The notes under the pieces are model-generated. The model was not told the origin of the DNA and did not search any database. It worked only from the letters and a program-made list of their open reading frames with translations. From Setomelanomma holmii (Eukaryota; Ascomycota; Dothideomycetes; Pleosporales; Phaeosphaeriaceae), in NCBI GenBank assembly GCA_010015745.1, contig ML978257.1, positions 46,857 through 110,856 of the forward strand: DNA of 64,000 nt, read 5' to 3'. This document shows positions 1 through 10,399 of the stretch, piece by piece. Within the stretch, counting starts at the first letter, position 1. Every line of letters starts with the position of its first letter. The position numbers and the translations under genes are program-made.

Positions 1-960
1 CCAGATTGAACGGATAGCTGGAAGATTGACACCAGTCGTAGCCAGGTTGAGCTCGAGTGCGGCGACGATAACTATCTCGCCAATACCTCGAGAGGTGTTC
101 ATGATAGACTTGAGCGCTAGCAAAGAGTGGAAGCGGATAATACCCATGATCACAGCTGCACCGCCAAACGCGAAGACGGAGATAACTGCAATCTTTCGAC
201 GGCGTGGCATCTGAATTGTCGCTAGTGTCGGGACTGGCAGGATAAAGACGTAGATGTTAATCAAGACATTCTTATCACAAGTCAGCACGATGCTAGACTG
301 TGAATGGGGAGAGATGTACGATGACTGCGGGAGCCAACAACACGAACTCACGATCCATGCACTGAGCACGCAAGCGCGCTAGTGTTCCAAGAGCTGCGGA
401 GACAGGTATACACTAGAACACAATGATCAAAATGTTGATGATGAGAAGGCCAACATTTAGGTCGAAGCCGGACTCCGATCCATAATCTGAAGACGCGATT
501 TGGAGACAAGCTGAGGTAGTAGGTCAGGAACGCACTCTTGATGAGGAAGTGCATGGCAGAATAATACACCGACATGGTGTAGAGATACTGCACGCAAGTT
601 AGTACCTGACGACCAGCGAGATTCCTCTTCGAGTCATGCTTACTTTAACGGGGTCGCCACCAGGATCAAAGTAGTTGCACCTGTTCGGCGGTGGCCTTAC
701 TTGCCAGCCATGTGGACGTACAGCATAGCATTGATTAAGCATACCCTCCACAGCTGAGACTTAATGCCGGTTGCCAAAATGGCAGTGCGCCAATAAGCGT
801 CGCTCCGACCAAAACGCCCATATAATCATAAGGTCGCCATGCATGGGTGACATGCTAGCAGCAGTACACTCGAATGCAAACAAGACACAATAGCCATGGG
901 AAATGATATCCAAATTATGAGGTAAGCAAATACTTGCAATGCAAAGTCATGATCTGTCAA
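1..960 (-). pseudogene. Decayed fungal rhodopsin-like integral membrane protein (left-truncated)
   Basis: Read on the minus strand, pieces of a seven-helix fungal rhodopsin-domain protein (Pfam Fung_rhodopsin type) appear in order: a first helix around 955-880, DYMG around 820, a piece ending CNYFDPGGDPVK near 660, YLYTMSVYYSAMHFLIK (about 590-540), a helix read as GFDLNVGLLIINILIIVF (470-415), CIPVSAA, then PRRRKIAVISVFAFGG and TSRGIGEIVIVAALEL (about 210-60), running off the left edge. The frame is broken at least three times: a one-base shift plus a stop in the loop after helix 1 (about 880-850), a one-base shift near 470, and an in-frame TAG at about 413-415 where relatives have a Gln codon. 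A plausible intron separates CNYFDP from YLYTM. The family is of unknown function in most fungi. I am confident of the family and fairly confident that this copy is non-functional. Confidence 0.72.
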
Positions 961-1424
961 AGGTCTGTTTGGGCTACTTGATGATGGGAGATAGGTCGCC
1001 CTCAAAGGCTGGCTGCGAGATATCACAGATGTTCTCTCTAAACCATTGACATAATCGAGGATCGGCACCAAAGTCGACGTTTGCGTTCTGTCAAAGGGCT
1101 TCGAAGGCCTTGTGGACGGTACTAAATTCATTATCTTGGGCAAGCTGCGAACAATAGCCGCGGCGTGCTGCGCATCAAAGGCAGTAATCCTGAACTTGAA
1201 ACCACACGCTTGGGGTATTTTCCAAAATTCCCACACGGTAATGATGGCATTGTCTGAGGATGCATTCTTCGGAAATGATGGTTGGTGCAGTCCACGGGTT
1301 GCTGCGAAGATTGCAGCGACTTTTGGTAGGAGCGTTGTCGGGAACTGGGAAGGGCCGAGTCCAGTGTAACTGCTGCCTTCCTTACCAAAAACTTTTGCGC
1401 CAGTAGCAACCAATCGCATTCAAA
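961..1424. other. Unassigned stretch between rhodopsin-like remnant and Nramp gene
   Basis: A 197-codon open frame on the minus strand (826-1419) spans this stretch and runs into the first helix of the rhodopsin-like remnant. Its first 150 residues match nothing I recognise. It could be a decayed N-terminal extension of the remnant or chance coding potential just downstream of the Nramp stop codon. Confidence 0.25.
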
Positions 1425-3388
1425 TTAGGCGACGCCCATGCCGGCGAAAACTAGAGCTGCGACGTTCATGATGACAATGATGCCCCAAATCACCACAGCA
1501 ATCCCGGTCGTGATCCAGTGGTTGCGCATCTGCACAAAGTCATTTGCGCCAGTATGCGCATCTTGTCCAGCACGTTCTAGCGTGCTAATATCACGTCGAA
1601 CTGTTACCTTCATGTACTCTGCCCGACAGGTGAACCAAATGAGAGGTGCGCTGACAAAGGGCAGAATCACACTTAGCGCAAATTGGCTCGCATTCAATGC
1701 CTTGCTGAGCCCTTGCTGACCAACAGCACCTGCGATAATAATGGAAGGCGTTATGCTGATTGATCGCGTGATGAGGCGGCGGATCCAAGGCTTGATCGTC
1801 CAATTCAGTTGGCCTTCTGAGACCATCTGTCCGGCGATTGTGCACACGATGCCAGCTGAGGTTCCGGAAAGGAGAAGCGCCAGCGCAAATAGAGTACCGG
1901 CAACGGGAGCGATGGAACGCGAGAGTAGTGTATGGATCGAGAATAGATCAGCATCCGTGGCATCGGGCTGGCCGTACAAAGAGGCGCCGGCCACGATCAA
2001 GATGGCGGAGTTTACGAAGAGGGCAAATGTGAAAAGCGATATCGCAAGCTCGGCGATGCTGTACGACATGCAGTGCTTGATGGCAGCCAGAGAAGGCTTG
2101 TACTTCAGCTCTTCAGCTGGAGTGTCATCATCTGCGTCTTCGAACGCCAAAGTATCATGCTCAGCATCATACTCGCGGAGTCGCGGCTGCACAATGCCAC
2201 TGCCAAGGTAGAGGCTATGTGGCATCACGGTGGCACCCAAGATGCCACAAGCTTGGTATAACCTGTGCATGTTCAGCGTGTTTTAGCAATTGCTTGAAAA
2301 GCACTTACGCTTGTGACTTGACCAGAGCTGAGGAGGGCACATAGCCGTGGAATACTTCCCCAACAGAAGCATGAATCTTACTTAGCTCAAAACAGAAACA
2401 TATGACGACGCCGAGAACAATGAGAGCAACGAAGAGCTCAAACCCGCGCAAGGCGCGCATGCTACCGGACGGCGAGTAGAAGAGCAGGATAATAAGAACA
2501 TCGACAATGGAAAGAGCGCAACCGAAAACGAGAGGAACGTGTAACAGAATGTTCAGGGCGATCGCCGTGCCGATGACCTGTGAGTTGGTGAGCTTTGTTC
2601 ATACAGCAGCACAACTCGAGTTTACCTCAGCAATGTCAGTCGCTATGATGGCTGCTTCCGCGAAGACATATAACACATAGTTCAGCCATGAAGGAAGCAG
2701 CGCCTTGCAATTTTCGGCGAGATTCTTTCCGGTGACGGAACCAAGCTTGATGCATAAAGACTGCAAGAAGATTGCAAAGATGTTGGACATGAGGACCATG
2801 AACAGCAACTTGAACTCGAAAGAGGCGCCTGCAGCGACGTCGGTAGCGTAGTTTCCTGTCATTTGTTAGCCTCTGGGCCATAGAGCCTTCCCCTTCACCC
2901 AGGGCGATGCATTGTGGCATGTCTTTCGTAGATCAGCTTAAGGCGAACTCACCAGGATCAATGTATGCCACGGAAACCATAAAGCCAGGTCCCACGAACT
3001 TTGTATACTTGCGCATGACGCCAACAGCCTGACGGAATATACCCTTGGGTGGTTTAGGTTGCAGATCATTTTCATTCGACCGGGAGATGGTGGGTGATGC
3101 CAATGCTGCTCCAGCAGTAGTCGCAACTGTCTTCTTGCCTGTTTCGCTGATTCTTCGGAGGTCACCAATTATTTGGATCCCTTCCCGACCATCATTCTTT
3201 AGTGTCGGTCTTTGATCCAATTCTATGCCATCGGCGATGCTCACGTCGTCTATCCTGTGATCATCCCTTGCTCTTGTGTTGGCCACATATCCGAGGTCTG
3301 CTCTTGTGGTTGCATCCGCATTCAGCGCATTGGGATTTTGATTGTAGCCTTCCGGGAACTCCGGATCCGTGCGCGAAGGGCAATTCAT
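1425..3388 (-). CDS. Nramp-family divalent metal (manganese/iron) transporter
   Basis: Proton-coupled importer of Mn2+/Fe2+ and related metals, a multi-helix membrane protein like yeast Smf1-3. Four exons join in frame: 3388-2953, 2855-2626, 2577-2309 and 2262-1425 (590 aa), with GT-AG introns of 97, 48 and 46 nt. The Nramp signatures are present: the helix-1 metal-binding motif DPGN, formed across the first intron (YIDPGNYATD), and the helix-6 motif MPH in GATVMPHSLYLGS. The N-terminal ~130 residues are hydrophilic, as in fungal Smf proteins. The start at 3388 is the first Met of the open frame; a later start cannot be excluded. Whether it sits in the plasma membrane, endosome or vacuole is not shown by the sequence. 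Family assignment is secure; metal preference is inferred. Confidence 0.93.
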
Positions 3389-4162
3389 CGTCGCATTAGC
3401 CGCGCGACAAGCGCCTGTCTCCGCGTCGTGGACTTCAGGTTGACTGGAAAGAGGTGTTCAGGTGAGGCCAAGCGGAAGTATCAAGACGTCAGAGTGTCTG
3501 CACCGAGGTTTCGTGGGCTAGCGTGCTCCGGGACGAGTCCACGCTAGGCCAGTAACGGCTTTTTGCTTCCCAGCTATGGGCTCATCTAGAACAAAAGGCA
3601 TAGTCCAGATGATCAATCCTGCACTTCTGGTCTCTATGATGGATATGCTCATGGAATGAAGTCGTTTAAAAGCATTTGTCTTGGTCGTAGTGATGTTGTT
3701 GTTGCCGATGCTGCTAGAGAAGTTCTGTGCTACAATCGGTTCGTGTTCCGAAGATTGCAACTCAGCCCAACCCCTGGCTGATTTGCCACGAAGAGGACAA
3801 AAGCACGAGTAGTCGCCATACCACTGCATTTGTGACAGACTGGCAGCGATATTCATCCATGATGTGGTCGTACACCCTCATGATCCTTGAGTTATGAAAG
3901 CGATGATTGATGACCAACCTGATGGATACAAACCGGAACCCAATGCCGCGACTGGCCTATTTTGCATGCGAAGCTAGAATGCTGCTAATGTGGTTGGTCC
4001 CGAAGCGTGTATCGACCCCGCTCTGACATGCGTCACCCGCGAAGGAAAAGTTCGGAAAAGGCCCGCCAACGCGCCCCTAAGCCAACCACCAATGTAGCCA
4101 AGCCGCGCAGAATTCTTACCCCAATTATAAATGATAAAATTTGCCTCATTGCCATCAGAACA
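3389..4162. other. Intergenic, upstream of Nramp gene and tRNA
   Basis: No convincing gene. A 112-codon minus-strand frame (3518-3856) has no recognisable domain and lies where the Nramp promoter and leader should be. Confidence 0.4.
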
Positions 4163-4311
4163 TCCGGTATGGTGTGTAAGTAGTCAATGTGATCCTTTCA
4201 CTTTGAATTTCATTTAACATCCACATCAGATCGGCTAGCATCCGTCGCTTTCATGACTTTCGAGTTATTAAGGTGTCCGACGAGAGCCGGGTTCGACTCC
4301 CGGTACCGGAA
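4163..4311 (+). tRNA. tRNA-Glu (anticodon TTC) with two interruptions
   Basis: Removing two segments leaves a standard 72-nt tRNA-Glu. Acceptor stem TCCGGTA (4163-4169) pairs perfectly with TACCGGA (4304-4310), with discriminator A at 4311. D stem GTGT (4172-4175) pairs with GCAT (4238-4241). Anticodon stem CGTCG (4243-4247) pairs with CGACG (4278-4282), with TTC at 4250-4252. T arm CCGGG-TTCGACT-CCCGG occupies 4287-4303 and includes box B. The first interruption is a 23-nt intron at 4254-4276, one base 3' of the anticodon, the normal position for a eukaryotic tRNA intron. The second is a 54-nt segment at 4176-4229 between the D stem and D loop, starting GTAAGT and ending CAG, like a spliceosomal intron. 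It splits box A. A T-run follows the gene. I read the structure directly; expression and processing are unknown, and a dead copy is possible. Confidence 0.8.
4176..4229 (+). other. 54-nt GT-AG-type insert in the tRNA-Glu D loop
   Basis: The segment begins GTAAGT and ends ATCAG, and holds TTTAAC about 15 nt before its end, a weak branch-point-like sequence. Its length matches the window's mRNA introns. Exact excision restores an 8-nt D loop (ATCGGCTA) and a box A-like TGGTGTATCGG. Confidence 0.7.
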
Positions 4312-4318
4312 GATTTCG

Positions 4319-4323
4319 TTTTT
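4319..4323 (+). terminator. Pol III-type T-run terminator
   Basis: Five consecutive T residues lie 8 nt after the tRNA discriminator base, the usual RNA polymerase III stop signal. Confidence 0.6.
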
Positions 4324-5579
4324 GTGTTTCTTTTTGATCTGGGAGTGCTTTGGTGGTGTTGGGGTTGTGGTGGTGGACGTACATACGCACAACCACAACC
4401 CGCCGTGAACACGAACAACAAACTTCAGCAATGATTTCTAGCGCGATAGATTATATCCGCTGCTAGTTGGACTTGTTCGCATGGTTGCGAAGTCCATATT
4501 CACGAAGTGTCTCTGGCGCGCAGCACTTGATCCCGAAAAGCTGACACCACATGAAATGGTAGTGCCCGCATACATGAGATGCGCAAAGCTGATGTAGAAT
4601 TGTGTGCTATTCATAGTTTTTGTATGTTCGTGGTATTGATGGACGATATTGTAGCGTAGGGTAGTGCGATTTCGCATGTATCAGTAAGACATTAGCACGA
4701 ACAGGTGATCTGGAGCTGAAAGACTCAGCATAGATCAATCCAAGTACAACTCATACTGAACGTCTCGAAGTCTGTCGACATAATGCACGGCAAATTCTGG
4801 CTCGAACATCCCCAAGTCATGCTCGAGTAAGAAACTCATATTGCTTGATGCGTTGGGTACATTTACTAGTCAATCATTGGCGAAGGACTTTGAAGATGCG
4901 ACACCATAAGTCAACCTACACGAGCTGCTGCGACCGAGAAGGGATCTACGACCACGGCATCGACTCAGAAGAGACGTAGATATCTAGGCCACGTAGACGA
5001 TGTGTCCCCGATCGCTAGGCCGCTTCGTGGTGAGCCAGGTCGCTGAGCAGCTCAAGTAGAATTGGCTGTGTGGTGGGCGACAACGTCGGTCGGAGGAGGT
5101 TCGTGAAGGATGAGGAAACATGGAAAAGTCTTTGGAATTTGGCTTCTTGATTTCTGGTTTCTGGTAGGTTTTCAATTCCTTCCATCCTTTTACCGGTTGG
5201 CCTGTGGGTCAAAGATATTCAGGAGGGACTGCGAAGGTCATATGCGTACATCGGCGCTTCCAATGCGGGTCGTCATGGATAGGCGATACTTAAGCGAGCT
5301 ACCTACGATCATAGCACGTCTGCACTCAGGCTGCAAAAGTTTCTTGCGTTCGATAATCAAAATGTGCTTTCTACACAATCAGCTGCTCCACATTCCGTTG
5401 TCCAACAATGACAGTGATGATGCTTGGTGGAGATGGGAGGAGCTTCGAGGACGGAACAAATTTCGTTTGTGATCGAACTAGGAAGGCACAGGAACGTGAC
5501 AACGCGACTTCTACGCGACAACCGCCCCACCTAACTAGAACTCTAACTTTGAACCATCGTCTCCCATCGCAACTATGCG
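4324..5579. other. Intergenic, no supported gene
   Basis: Only short frames (60-120 codons) on both strands, none with a recognisable motif. The right end is presumably promoter and 5' leader of the gene starting at 5580. Confidence 0.4.
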
Positions 5580-7441
5580 ATGACGATCATGGCACTTCCT
5601 GGTGCCTCACAAAGACCACCCATATCTTCCTCCAGTCAAAGCGGACATGCGCCGCCCTCAGCTGCCCTAGAAGCAATAGGCGCTCGACCCCACCGCGTCC
5701 AGCGTCGCCCGACGAAGCAGGCCTCGTATGAGCTCTGCAACCACGCGAAAGCCTATCTCGAGGCTGGACAATGTATGCGATACGTGATCTCATATGTCTT
5801 CCACCAAGCTGACTCAATCGTAGATGCCAGTGGCTTCGACTTCCTGTACAACCTGCTTGCAGCCGGTACATCCATCTCAACCCCCGCACAACCATACCTA
5901 GGCTTCATTGCGCCGCCAGCGTACATTTCCTTGGCCTCCTCATTGATTGCATGGCCAAAGGTCACGACCACGACTCGTTCGAGAGAAGCCAAGAAGGGTA
6001 GCGACGCCGCTTTGCGTTACCTACGATGCATACATACCACCATCGACGGTCCTGCATATTCCACCATACGAAAAGCCTTCGCTTTTCCCGAAGAACAAGC
6101 GCGACGACGCGCTCCCGGCTACCGCAGCGCAGCAGCAAGTCAATCGCCGGAGCCTGGCGGTGACGTCGATCGTATTGCAGGGGAGGCAGCGAACGCGGAG
6201 AGCCTATGGACAAGAGCGGAAGACTTCTGGCAGCTTGTTGGGTGGGCCTTGAACTGCTCAATCTCACACAAGAAGCGATGGCATCGCTGGAGACTATGGT
6301 TGCAAATGATCCTCGACTTTCTCGAGGCTGACTGGGAGTTCTGCATCAAGCGGAGCAAGGGCGCTGATGAGAATGCGGTAGCTGTTCTACAAGAGAGTCT
6401 GATATGGCATTACGTAGTCGGAAAGGCCGGCTCCGCGAACCGTGGAGCGCGACGACACATCGTCAGGGCAATACTATCAGTAGCGACACCTGAATTACTG
6501 AAGGACTTTCCGGAGATATGGAAGGACGAGACGACTGGCCCACCACGGAAGAAACAAAACGACACGCATGCTGGCAAGGTCGACTTCGAGACAGGCGAGA
6601 TGGGCGACTACGATAGTGATGCAGAGATGGAAGATGCGCCTGATGAGGATAGCAAGGACAGCGCTTCCGAAGGCGAAGACAATGAGGACAGCATGCGCAA
6701 CATCGATGATGCTGTTCGGCACCTAGGAGGCGCTGATGCTGTAGATCTTCGACAGCGTCTTATAGCCTTGGTGAGTCGCATATACAGCACAGGTCAGCTT
6801 TGACTAACAATCAACAGCTTGCAGAAGTGGCCACGAATCTCCCAACCGAATTCACGACCTTGAGCGATTTGTTCGACAACATACTTGAAGACTTCAACCA
6901 GCTTCCCACAATGACCTTTAGCACGTTACTATCAACAACGAAACTGCCAGGCCTCTATCACGTTGCCTTTTGCAACAATCTTCTGCTGCCCCTGGTCAGT
7001 GGCTCACTACCTGATTACTTTCGTTACGGCCCCACGCAACAACATTTCGAGGACACGCTACTGAAGCTTAAGGCAGCAAATCAAAGCTTTGCGACAAATG
7101 CGAAGATTTCTATAGTCCTAGAGCAAACGCTTATGTACATGGTCAGCAAGGATGCTCTCACGCCCACGGACGCATTGCGCACAGCCATGGAGGCTGGCAT
7201 TGAGGCGCGAGAAAGCGTCTTTGGCACAGGTAGGGGGAAAAGGGGGAACGCAGAGGAAGAGACACAAGCGCGAGAGTTAATGCAAGCTTGTTCGGAGCGC
7301 ATGCTCGGTATGCTCGACATTCTGGAGATGACGGCTGCCAAAGCACCGCAGCCACTACAGGAGAGGGCCCCTTTCCCGTCTTTTGGATCAGGCTCATCGC
7401 TCTCTCCTGCGCCTGAAAGTGAGACCGAGATAGATGAGTAA
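5580..7441 (+). CDS. Uncharacterised fungal protein with acidic middle region
   Basis: Two exons (5580-6770 and 6818-7441) join across a 47-nt intron with GTGAGT donor, TTTGACTAAC branch region and CAACAG acceptor, giving 604 aa. The first ~300 residues are a mixed helical domain rich in Trp and aromatic residues (for example WTRAEDFWQLVGWALNCS). Around residues 320-390 there is a very acidic, Ser-rich linker (DSDAEMEDAPDEDSKD). After the intron comes a second helical domain ending in a Ser/Pro/Glu-rich tail. No signal peptide or membrane helix is visible. I do not recognise the family. The acidic linker would suit a nuclear or chromatin-associated protein, but that is only a guess. Two in-frame ATGs lie three codons apart at the start. 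Confidence 0.82.
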
Positions 7442-7884
7442 GATCTTTGATATCCCAATCTCAAAGATCCAGTTTCGAATCTCTCGTTCACGTGTCTTCT
7501 TCTTCTCGGCTTGCCCCTCAAATTGTCGCAGTCATGTTGTGTCTTGTCACATTCACCGTGGATTGCTAACAACGTGCCATGGGGCAAGCACAAAGAGATT
7601 GCTCACCATGAGATGCGCCAACGTACAATCGCGGTCACGCAGCCTCCGCAATGTCGAGGGGAATGCGAGTTGCAAGCAGCTCTCTTGCAGATAAATAACG
7701 CCCACCCCCGCTCTCTTCATTCTTCTTTCTACTCAGGGAGTCGACGGCTAAACTGTATATACGATACCGAAGCACCGACAAACAGATCATACACCGGATA
7801 TTTATAGGTTTGTAAACTGTTTGCTACTTCGTCACACAGTGCTAACACTAAGCAATCCCAAGCTTTCACGACACGTCTACACAC
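7442..7884. other. Intergenic between two plus-strand genes
   Basis: Overlapping short frames of 86-98 codons, none convincing. It should contain the 3' end of the upstream gene and the promoter of the gene at 7885. Confidence 0.4.
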
Positions 7885-9041
7885 ATGTCTTGGACCGGTC
7901 GAGTACGTCGTGGTGGCTTCCGGCCAAACCTCGGAGGTAATCAGCAATATCAAAACAACCAGCCTCAAGACTCGCGAGGTCGTGCTGGAGGAGGCTTTCG
8001 TCCTCATGGTGGACAAGGTCAGGCACCGCAGGTTGGTCAAGGTCAAATTCCGCCAAGCGGTGGAAGTGGAGGCTTCTGTCAAGGTGGTGAAAATCGCCAG
8101 CAGGCACAGAACAGCCTCGTGCAAGACAGGTCAGACCATTCAGGATCGCTCACGCCTCGCCAGGAGAATTATCCAGTAAGAACGCCATTTGATTGCTCAT
8201 AAGGATTACCACTGACTTATACTAGCCCGTTCAGCCGTATCGATCACCTCGGCCTCCACCTCCCGCCAGCAGAATCGAAGGCCGGCCAAACGTCTTTCCT
8301 CGTCGCTTCTTCTTGGCCATCAACGCTGCTCAAGGCCAGAACCACCCAGATGACCTCCTGAATGGCATCCCGCTCCACAAGAAGGCAGTGCCAGAGTTCA
8401 ACATGAACTCTCCAAATCAGAAGCCATATCGCGACATTCCGTCAGCGCTGATCGCCGCGATCACCAACCCGGAGATGGGTGGAGACGAGCCGAACTGGCG
8501 AGCACTGCTCACCTACTTCGAGGGGCCTGCAGCGACGCAGGGCCTCGCGAACCTCCAGGACTTCTACCTCTGGGTGATTCGTGTCGGCATCCCGAACGCC
8601 GTCATTGACAATCGCTGGTTCCTACAGCACTTCTACTTGCACAACCCCAACGCTTCCACAAACTTACAGCTGCGATATGACCGCTGGCCGGGCACTCGAC
8701 AGCCGCAGCCAGACTTCTACGTCGCACCAGCTACCGAGCCTCAAGCTTCACCTCCAAACCAGATTCCGCCACACAACATCTTCCGGGACTACCCGACTCC
8801 AGATGGTGCTCGCTTCGCACTCTGGCTTGGTCAACCCTTGAATTTGCCTCCTCCTGGTGTCAATTCGTGGCAGATGCAGCACCGACCGTTGGTCCTGGAT
8901 GGCTATCTCGACGAAGATGAGTTGGCTGTGCGACAGATCATTAAGCCGGCGCTGAGAGAGCGCACGATTCGGGTCTTGAGAATATACTGGTGGCTGTGGC
9001 AGGCGAATTGTTGGCTAATGGCGTACCAGGCGCAGGGCTAG
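7885..9041 (+). CDS. Uncharacterised protein with Gly/Arg/Gln-rich N-terminus
   Basis: Exons 7885-8175 and 8226-9041 join in phase 0 across a 50-nt intron (GTAAGA donor, ACTGAC branch, ACTAG acceptor) to give 368 aa. The first ~100 residues are low-complexity, rich in Gly, Gln and Arg with RGG-like motifs (GRVRRGGFRP, RGRAGGGFRP), as in RNA-binding or phase-separating proteins. A Pro-rich linker spans the intron. The C-terminal ~240 residues form a folded-looking domain with many Trp/Tyr residues (FYLWVIRVGIP, WWLWQANCWLM). I do not recognise the C-terminal domain. An RNA-related role is a weak inference from the RGG-like region alone. Confidence 0.78.
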
Positions 9042-9699
9042 CGGGCTATGGTTGAAAATGAGATGAATGACTGAGAAAGATTATATATTTCTGGGTTCAC
9101 GGGAGCTTTTCGAACACTAGGAGAGAGATACTGGAGTTGTGGTGGATATTGGAACTGGAATTGCAGCACCAGATGGATACAACACGTTCTGGAGACTATA
9201 GAACATCAGCGTTATGCCCTCGAAGTCAGCAGGGGAGTCGTTCAAAAGTGTTATAGCAAGTTTGGCGAGAGTGTGTCTAGACAAGCAATTGCGAGTGTCC
9301 GCAAATACGAAAGTCGGATTTTGGCGCCATCTTCAAATTCCGCATCCGTTTCCGTTTCCGGGGTACTTCGTCCTCGAGAACATTCATCGGGGTTTTGTTG
9401 CGACAGCATCATCAGGACAGTGTGCTTAAAGTAAAAATAGTCGTGATCATCGCGACAACCAGTTTGAATTGTCATCAGAGCTCACCAAGAGTCCGACAGT
9501 CCTCCTCCTCCGACGATTCATCTCCCCATAATCAAGTACCGACCATTGCAAATGTCGTTGTCATCCTCGTGTTCCAGATGCCAAACCCCGCCAACCCCAG
9601 TGCCCAGTCCTTCCTTCCCCGCGTCGCACTACTGACGTAGCGTCGCTCGGCAGTTCGAACGCGCCTCAATCCTCCAACACCAGCCATCGACCATGACCA
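9042..9699. other. Intergenic
   Basis: No supported gene; short frames only. Confidence 0.4.
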
Positions 9700-9990
9700 C
9701 TTCAGGCTTCAGTGCGAAACAGTGGCGCAGGAGACGTCAAATCCTCATCGTCACTGGCCAACAGAGGCGAAATCGCAATCGAATGCATCTGCCGCATACC
9801 ACAACCGCTGTCATCCACGAAATCAACACGGTTGATTACCCCAGACCGCGCTGTTCCTACAACATGGATCTTCTCCGTAAATCGATGCACTAGTGCAGCA
9901 ATGATAGGAGAAAATGCTCCTGACTGGTCAATCAATCGTAATGGGACGGGCTGCATGTGCCGTATCCTGCACCGCGAGGCGCACACCTCG
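9700..9990 (+). pseudogene. Possible biotin-carboxylase N-terminal remnant
   Basis: One plus frame reads LANRGEIAI near 9755-9780, the hallmark N-terminal motif of biotin carboxylase domains (acetyl-/propionyl-CoA carboxylase, pyruvate carboxylase, urea amidolyase). A neighbouring frame supplies RRQILI just upstream, suggesting a small insertion. The following 60 codons show only faint resemblance, and no ATP-grasp domain follows before the MFS gene. I read it as a decayed 5' fragment; a chance match is possible. Confidence 0.3.
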
Positions 9991-10399
9991 ATGCGCTTCG
10001 ATCAACGTTGATCAGCCCCTGCCACGCGACGACAGTTGGCGGACAAGACTGCTAACCAGGCTGCTGGGATGGCGTAACATTGATAATAAGCCCAGCGCCC
10101 TGCGGATGCGCCTCCGACCAAAGTCTGTTGTTCTGACAAGCAAAAGTCACGCCGATTCGTCCTGAATTCCAATTGCCGGTCTAGACGACCCGCGGCACCA
10201 TCGACCCGATCACTGGGGCAAGCCACCTCCGCGCTTCAAGAAGCTGAGGACTAGTGCGCGACGAACGGAGAGATAGTCTGGCCGGGAACGGAATCTGGAC
10301 AGTGCTGTATTTGCGAAAGATACAAGTACCTGGTCGTGCCCATACGATCAGTGTGTCGTACTCCGGAAAACACAACGCGATTGAAGCCATACCGCCATC
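9991..10399. other. Unassigned stretch upstream of MFS gene
   Basis: No open reading frame with a recognisable domain. The stretch could be further eroded remnant and/or the MFS promoter. Confidence 0.3.

Noticed and set aside
26..214. 62-codon plus-strand frame at the left edge
   Set aside because: Antisense shadow of the rhodopsin-like remnant, whose minus-strand translation carries the family motifs.
3518..3856. 112-codon minus-strand frame upstream of the Nramp gene
   Set aside because: No domain, no coding pattern, and it lies in the expected promoter/leader.
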